This document shows, one piece after another, positions 34,053 to 38,788 of a stretch of 38,788 nucleotides of DNA; the stretch's first letter is position 1; each line of letters starts with the position of its first letter. The position numbers were made by a program, and so were the translations under genes. The DNA lies in NCBI RefSeq assembly GCF_016773205.1, contig NZ_JAETWB010000034.1:1-38788 (forward strand). The letters run 5' to 3'. The notes beneath the pieces were generated by a model. That model made no database searches. It was not told where the DNA came from and worked only from the letters and a program-made list of their open reading frames with translations. This DNA is from Belnapia arida (lineage in GTDB: Bacteria; Pseudomonadota; Alphaproteobacteria; Acetobacterales; Acetobacteraceae).

Positions 34053-34507
34053 CCAGCATCGCCGGATGGCCACAGATTATAAGGATTCGTCGGGTCTCGC
34101 GCCAAGCGGCCAAATGTTGAGCGGATCGCCCGCGGATGGGAGCCGTACCCATCTGTGGTGACGGCATTGTCACATTGTTTGATGACAGGGCGCGTTTGAC
34201 CGTAAGGCGAAGCTTGCGTGATCTCACTCTGCCATCTGGGCACACGTCTCCTGACGCCAGGTCTGGAAAGCCTTGCCGCGCGAACGGCGGTACTGTTCGG
34301 CGGCCATCAGGTGTCGCCGCGGACGGAACTGATCATAGAGGCATTGTCACGCCATGACCGATGACGAGTTTGATGCCGCATTGGCACAGTCCATCAAGGA
34401 GATCTACGTGGCCTCTATCGATAAAGTGTGATCGGGTCCTATCGGATCGAGATAGCGCGGCTGCCACCTTGGAAGCAGGCTGTTCCTATTGCGCGAAGGA
34501 TTTCACT
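34053..34507. other. IS debris and leader of transketolase
   Basis: This roughly 450-base stretch separates the glycosyltransferase from tkt. Bases 34080-34215 carry an IS6 fragment on the minus strand. A minus-strand frame encoding RPRRHLMAAEQYRRSRGKAF (about 34240-34340) looks like the tail of another transposase that I cannot name. A short plus-strand frame at 34354-34431 encodes MTDDEFDAALAQSIKEIY and ends; I do not know it. AAGGA at 34496-34500 is the ribosome binding site for the TTG start of tkt. No promoter could be defended. Confidence 0.5.
34080..34215 (-). pseudogene. IS6-family transposase fragment
   Basis: One frame reads NAVTTDGYGSHPRAIRSTFGR, matching the VTTDGHGSYPHAIRST region of the IS6 transposase fragment at 3566-3919. 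Only this short central part is recognisable. It is on the opposite strand to the glycosyltransferase that ends 28 bases away. Confidence 0.68.
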
Positions 34508-36550
34508 TTGGCTGACTCACCTCACGATCAGGCCACGCCGAAGTCCGTGCCGGCTCCTCGAGACCGCCACCTACGCGAGATGGCCAATTGCATCCGCTTC
34601 CTGTCCATGGATGCGGTGCAGCAGGCCAAGAGCGGACATCCCGGTGCTCCCATGGGCATGGCCGACATTGCGGCCGTCCTGTTCCGGGACTTCATGCAGT
34701 TCGATGCTGCCGAGCCGCATTGGATCGACCGCGACCGGTTCATCCTGTCCAACGGTCACGGCTCGATGCTGCTGTATAGCCTGCTGTACCTGACAGGCTA
34801 CAAGGACATGCCGGTGGAGGAGCTGAAGCGCTTCCGCCAGGTCGGCAGCAAGACGCCAGGCCACCCCGAGTATCACCATGCGGACGGCATCGAGCTGACC
34901 ACGGGACCGCTGGGCCAGGGCGTGGCCGAAGCCGTTGGCATGGCATTGGCCGAGCGCATCATGAACGCGCAGTTCGGCAACAACTTGGTCAACCACTACA
35001 CCTATGTTTTTATGGGTGACGGCTGCCTGATGGAGGGCATCAGCCAGGAGGCGATCTCTCTGGCCGGGCATTTGAAGCTGGGCCGGCTGATCGCGTTCTG
35101 GGACAACAATTCGATTTCCATCGACGGCGCGACGAGCCTGGCCGTGTCGGACAATGAGGTCGAGCGGTTCCGTGCTTCCGGTTGGCACGTGCTGGAGATC
35201 GATGGGCACGACACGGACGCGATCCGCGAGGCGATCGTCACCGCCCGATCCGTTACTGACAAGCCCAGCATGATTGCCTGCCGCACGGTCATCGGCTTCG
35301 GCTTCCCGACCAAGGCGGGCACGCAGAAGGCGCACAGCGACGCGCCTGGCGAGGAGGAGATCGCCGGCGCACGCGCTATCCTGGGCTGGAATGCCCCGCC
35401 TTTCGTGATCCCGGAAGACCTGCTGGCCGAATGGCGGACCATCGGCGCCAGGGGCGCATCCACCCGCGAGGCTTGGGTCGAGCGGGTAAAGCAGGCGCCC
35501 GAAAAGCTCCGTCAGGAGTTCGAGCGCCGCAACGAGGGTAAGCTGCCCGAGGACTGGCGCTCGGCCATTGCCGCAGCGCGCGAGGAGTTCGTCAGGGACG
35601 GCAAGGAGCTGGCTACCCGGCAGGCCAGCGGGGCCGTGCTGAACCACCTGTTCGACGCAATCCCGGAACTGCTTGGTGGTTCCGCCGACCTGACGCCGTC
35701 CAACAACACTAGGGCCAAAAACCAGGTCGAGGTGAAGCCTGGCGAGTACAACGGTTCCTACATCCATTACGGAGTGCGGGAACACGGCATGGCGGCGGCG
35801 ATGAACGGCATTGCGCTCCATGGCGGGTTGATCCCGTATGGCGGCACCTTCCTCTGCTTTTCGGACTACTGCCGGCCCGCCATCCGCCTGGCAGCGATGA
35901 TGGACATCCGCACGATCTTCGTAATGACGCACGACTCGATCGGCCTGGGGGAGGACGGTCCGACGCATCAGCCGGTAGAGCACCTGTCGGCATTGCGCGC
36001 CATTCCGCGTCTCGCGGTGTTCCGCCCCGGCGACGCCGTGGAAACCGCGGAATGCTGGGAGGCCGTACTCGACAATCCACGTCGGGCTGCCTTGCTGGCG
36101 CTGTCCCGCCAGCCAATGCCGTTGCTGCGTCAGGAATCCAGCACGGAGAACCGGTCCGCCCGCGGCGGTTACGTTCTGTTGGAAGCAGAAGGTGGCCCGC
36201 GTAAGTTGACCCTGATGGCGACCGGCTCGGAACTGCATCTCGCTGTGGAAGCGAGAACGGTTTTGCAGAATGAGGGCGTACCCACGGCAGTTGTGTCCAT
36301 GCCTTGCGCCCTGATCTTCAACGAGCAGGATGCGGCCTATCAGCGGGCCGTGTTGGGCGATACCTTGGCACGGGTTGCGGTGGAAGCGGCGGTGCAGATG
36401 AGTTGGGACCGTTACCTCGGTCTGCAGGGTCGCTTTGTGGGCATGCACGGGTTCGGCGAGTCCGGGAAGATCGGCGACGTCTACAAGAAGTTCGACATCA
36501 CGGCCGAGGCGGTCGTGCGTGCCGCCCGGGACAGCCTACGGGCCGTCTAG
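34508..36550 (+). CDS. tkt: transketolase
   Basis: This 680-residue transketolase has the N-terminal SGHPGAPMGMADIAAVLF block at about 42-59. The thiamine diphosphate motif VFMGDGCLMEGISQEA runs to DNNSISIDG. TVIGFGFPTKAGTQKAH and ALHGGLIPYGGTFLCFSDYCR follow in the pyrimidine domain, and THDSIGLGEDGPTHQPVE comes later. It moves two-carbon ketol units between sugar phosphates in the pentose phosphate and Calvin cycles. I chose TTG 34508 because AAGGA ends seven bases before it and the protein then aligns with the family. An ATG at 34361 would add 49 unrelated residues. The transaldolase gene follows 75 bases downstream, so the pair forms a pentose phosphate operon. Confidence 0.94.
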   Translation: MADSPHDQATPKSVPAPRDRHLREMANCIRFLSMDAVQQAKSGHPGAPMGMADIAAVLFRDFMQFDAAEPHWIDRDRFILSNGHGSMLLYSLLYLTGYKDMPVEELKRFRQVGSKTPGHPEYHHADGIELTTGPLGQGVAEAVGMALAERIMNAQFGNNLVNHYTYVFMGDGCLMEGISQEAISLAGHLKLGRLIAFWDNNSISIDGATSLAVSDNEVERFRASGWHVLEIDGHDTDAIREAIVTARSVTDKPSMIACRTVIGFGFPTKAGTQKAHSDAPGEEEIAGARAILGWNAPPFVIPEDLLAEWRTIGARGASTREAWVERVKQAPEKLRQEFERRNEGKLPEDWRSAIAAAREEFVRDGKELATRQASGAVLNHLFDAIPELLGGSADLTPSNNTRAKNQVEVKPGEYNGSYIHYGVREHGMAAAMNGIALHGGLIPYGGTFLCFSDYCRPAIRLAAMMDIRTIFVMTHDSIGLGEDGPTHQPVEHLSALRAIPRLAVFRPGDAVETAECWEAVLDNPRRAALLALSRQPMPLLRQESSTENRSARGGYVLLEAEGGPRKLTLMATGSELHLAVEARTVLQNEGVPTAVVSMPCALIFNEQDAAYQRAVLGDTLARVAVEAAVQMSWDRYLGLQGRFVGMHGFGESGKIGDVYKKFDITAEAVVRAARDSLRAV

Positions 36551-36625
36551 CGGCTCGGCCCGCATAGGATGGCAGCTGGGGCTGCGCATTCCTATCAGGC
36601 CGACCCACCATTAGAGGAGGTCCCC

Positions 36626-37843
36626 ATGGCCAATGCTCTGCAGCAGCTTGCCGAAACTGGCGTCGCCGTCTGGCTCGACGATCTCAGCCGTAGCCGAATC
36701 CAGTCGGGCGAGTTGGCCCGGCTGGTCGAGCATGGCGGGGTCGTGGGTATCACCACAAATCCCACGATTTTCGCCAAGGCCATCGGGTCCGGTACGGGCT
36801 ATGAGAAGCAAGTACACGATCTGGCACTGCGCGGGACGGCGGTCGGTGAAGCCGTGCGGCTGCTCACCGCCTGGGATGTCCGGGCGGCGTGCGACGTGCT
36901 GCGGCCCGCCGCCGACCGCACCGGCGGGCGCGACGGACGGGTGTCGATCGAGGTCGACCCGCGCATCGCCCAGGATGCGGCCCGTACGGCCGCCGAGGCA
37001 CGCGGATTGTGGTGGCTGGTCGACCGGCCCAACCTGTTCATCAAGATCCCGGCGACGCTGGCCGGGCTTCCCGCAATCACTGAGACGCTGGCGGCTGGCA
37101 TCTCCGTCAATGTGACCCTGATCTTTTCGGTTGAGCGATATCAAGCGGTGCTCGATGCCTTCCTCGCCGGGCTGGAGCAGCGCTTGGCCGCCGGTGGGTC
37201 ATTGGAGGGGCTGGAGAGCGTGGCCTCGTTCTTCGTCAGCCGGATCGATGTCGAGATCGACCGGCAGCTGGATGCGATGGCGAAGGATGGCCATGCAGAG
37301 GCGAAGGGTCTGCGCGGCAAGGCGGCGACCGCCAACGCGCAGCTGGCCTACGAAGTGTATGAGGAGACCCTGGCCTCGCCGCGCTGGCTGACCCTGCAGG
37401 CAAAGGGCGGACGGATGCAGCGGCTGCTTTGGGCGTCGACCGGCGTCAAGGACAAGGCCTACGACGACACCCGCTATGTGGTAGAGTTGGCGGCCCCGGA
37501 CACGGTGAACACAATGCCGGCCGCTACGCTGGAGGCCGTCGCGGACCATGGGCAACCCCATGGCAATGCGATCGCCGGCACATATGAGGCGGCGCGTGTC
37601 GTATTCGCCGACCTCCAGCGAATCGGCATCGACTTCGCAAGCGTAGTGACTGAGCTGGAGGAAACAGGCCTCGCATCCTTCGCCAAAAGTTGGGACGAGT
37701 TGATTGCATCGGTCACCAGCCAATTGGAAAAGGCAGGTGCGGAGGTCATGCCTGCCGGTGCAGTAAGGCCGATCGGCGACGACGACAAGACAAGCGGAAC
37801 GGGTCCTGCGTCGGCGGCGGCGCCGCAGACTGCAGCTAAGTAG
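36626..37843 (+). CDS. tal: transaldolase
   Basis: This 405-residue enzyme has the transaldolase core: [27 protein letters not shown], then the Schiff-base Lys140 in [30 protein letters not shown] follows, and the C-terminal [24 protein letters not shown] region is typical of the longer TalA group found in actinobacteria and alphaproteobacteria. It exchanges dihydroxyacetone units between sedoheptulose 7-phosphate and glyceraldehyde 3-phosphate. It is shorter than the bifunctional transaldolase/phosphoglucose isomerase. AGAGGAGG lies just upstream of the ATG, a strong ribosome binding site. The last 25 residues ([15 protein letters not shown]) are low complexity and not conserved. Confidence 0.93.
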   Translation: MANALQQLAETGVAVWLDDLSRSRIQSGELARLVEHGGVVGITTNPTIFAKAIGSGTGYEKQVHDLALRGTAVGEAVRLLTAWDVRAACDVLRPAADRTGGRDGRVSIEVDPRIAQDAARTAAEARGLWWLVDRPNLFIKIPATLAGLPAITETLAAGISVNVTLIFSVERYQAVLDAFLAGLEQRLAAGGSLEGLESVASFFVSRIDVEIDRQLDAMAKDGHAEAKGLRGKAATANAQLAYEVYEETLASPRWLTLQAKGGRMQRLLWASTGVKDKAYDDTRYVVELAAPDTVNTMPAATLEAVADHGQPHGNAIAGTYEAARVVFADLQRIGIDFASVVTELEETGLASFAKSWDELIASVTSQLEKAGAEVMPAGAVRPIGDDDKTSGTGPASAAAPQTAAK

Positions 37844-38187
37844 TCTGCCAGGCACCGACGCTTCTATAGTGGTCAAGCGGCATTTCCGGGCTGGGCAGAC
37901 GGCTTTGGATCGACGGCAGATATAAGCCGAGAAGATCTCACATGCGACGAAGCGCTTGATGCAGCGAATGATCGATGTGTGGGCTATGCCGCTGCGTGCA
38001 CCGCATAGCCCTCGAAGCAAAACTTGCGAAGGCGTTCGGCGAGAACGGGATGTACGATATCCGGCCAGCTCCAGCCTGCTGCATGCCTGGACCGGCGGTC
38101 GGGGCGGCGGCGATGATTTTTCGATGCTGGTCAGTCCGCCGCCGCTCCTGGATGACGAGGGCGATCGCCTCGTGGATGTCCGCCAGG
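37844..38187. other. intergenic stretch, nothing recognised
   Basis: This stretch lies between the transaldolase stop and the stop of the minus-strand gene at 38188. Overlapping open frames show no family resemblance. I see no terminator hairpin with a T-run and no RNA gene. Confidence 0.5.
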
Positions 38188-38568
38188 CTACTCCGCCGCG
38201 CCAGCTTCGAGCGGCTTGAAGGTTCCGTCCTTCGCCAGCGTGCCGACTTCCATTCGGCCGTCCAGCTCGCGAATGACCGTCCCAGGCTGGTGCTTGTTGG
38301 CGTAGACCAGCGGGACGCCTGGCTTGCGCTCGATCCTGACCCCTGGAACGGTCAATCCCGTGCTTAAGCGCATCAGCGCGGCTTCGCTCTCTGCCGCGTT
38401 GCGGACCCGCTGCTCGGGTGTCGGCTCTGGGCCAGTAACCGTCACGCTGCCGAAGGCTACGGTCCGTCTCGGCCTGCCGTCGGTATCATTGACATGGTAC
38501 GCCCGCGTCTCGTTGAACCCGGCCTCACCCTGCTCTGGCTTCGAACCCTTCTTGACCTCTGCCATCAT
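38188..38568 (-). CDS. hypothetical protein, function unknown
   Basis: This 126-residue frame on the minus strand begins with tandem ATGs (38568, 38565), with GAGG about six bases upstream. The N-terminus is Lys/Glu-rich (MAEVKKGSKPEQGEAG). The middle has VAFGSVTVTGPEPTPEQRVRNAAESEA, and the end reads VYANKHQPGTVIRELDGRMEVG, then LAKDGTFKPLEAG. No signal peptide, membrane segment or domain is recognised. It is soluble-looking, and the start at 38607 would add 13 poorly conserved-looking residues. Its codon use resembles the neighbours and it has no IS homology. It stands alone. Confidence 0.6.
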   Translation of the reverse strand: MMAEVKKGSKPEQGEAGFNETRAYHVNDTDGRPRRTVAFGSVTVTGPEPTPEQRVRNAAESEAALMRLSTGLTVPGVRIERKPGVPLVYANKHQPGTVIRELDGRMEVGTLAKDGTFKPLEAGAAE

Positions 38569-38671
38569 TCTACCTCGTCTAATGACCACTCCGCTAGGAT
38601 AACGCATCCAATAGAACGGATCAGAGCGACCCGCCCAGAGCTACGCCAGGAAGTTTGAAAGCTCTCTACAC

Positions 38672-38788
38672 ATGGGACGCCCAACGAAGGCAGCCCAGTC
38701 ACCTTTCAAGCGTGAGGTGACACGGCGAAAGTGGTCCGGCTCTGGTGTTAGTGTTTCGGCGGATTTCCTCATGACGGATGTGGAGATT
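38672..38788 (+). CDS. possible partial reading frame at window edge
   Basis: From ATG 38672 a frame stays open to the last base, starting MGRPTKAAQSPFKREVT and reading on through a VSVSADFLM segment. No clear ribosome binding site precedes it and no family is recognised. It may be the 5' end of a gene that continues outside the window, or chance. Confidence 0.25.
   Translation, partial: MGRPTKAAQSPFKREVTRRKWSGSGVSVSADFLMTDVEI

Noticed and set aside
34571-36448. 625-residue minus-strand open frame
   Set aside because: It is a shadow of transketolase, with His/Arg/Gln-rich sequence and no family resemblance.
36539-36562. Hairpin CGGGCCG-loop-CGGCCCG across the tkt stop codon
   Set aside because: The stem is only 7 bp in a GC-rich genome, has a 10-base loop and no T-run, and lies between two genes of a probable operon.
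37975-38367. 130-residue plus-strand frame
   Set aside because: Cys/Arg-rich composition, no family resemblance, and it overlaps the more plausible minus-strand gene at 38188.

Overview
The window looks like a high-GC alphaproteobacterial chromosome, most likely Rhodospirillales/Acetobacteraceae (Roseomonas-like). This rests on protein-family flavour, GTG/TTG starts and decayed IS6 and IS5 elements, not on a marker gene. I see no rRNA, tRNA or CRISPR array.

Left part (1-15,000) is an accessory region full of broken genes. It holds an IS transposase 3' end, a divergent LysR/metallo-beta-lactamase-fold pair, an aldo/keto reductase pseudogene cut off by an IS6 fragment, a second LysR gene, and a decayed IS6 element with terminal inverted repeats. 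Next come a small lipoprotein, two short-chain dehydrogenases (SDRs) plus a fragment of a third, a DedA/phospholipid-methyltransferase operon divergent from an OmpR/EnvZ-type two-component system, a frameshifted SDR, and an IS5-family remnant.

Central part (15,066-34,052) is a dense locus that I read as a complete bacterial sphingolipid system. The core ceramide genes are all present: acyl-ACP synthetase (aasR-like), NAD-dependent epimerase (cerR-like), dedicated acyl carrier protein (acpR-like), serine palmitoyltransferase (spt), and a GNAT-type ceramide synthase (bcerS-like) about 8 kb away. An inverted, translationally coupled trio encodes a CDP-alcohol phosphotransferase, a lipid (ceramide) kinase and a Tam41-like cytidylyltransferase, and probably builds the phospho-headgroup. 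A HIT protein, an LptF/LptG-like permease pair, bcerS, a MobA-like nucleotidyltransferase, a Wzx/MATE-type flippase, a CDP-glycerol-phosphotransferase-like protein and a family 4 glycosyltransferase follow, nearly all joined by 4-8 bp overlaps. They suggest headgroup extension and export toward the outer membrane. A LicC-like nucleotidyltransferase, a metallophosphoesterase, a DUF2141 protein and a lipoprotein complete the locus.

Right part (34,053-38,788) begins with IS remnants, then transketolase and transaldolase (pentose phosphate pathway), a gene-poor stretch, an unrecognised 126-residue protein, and a possible partial reading frame at the edge. The sphingolipid locus is therefore bracketed by IS debris near 14 kb and 34.1 kb.
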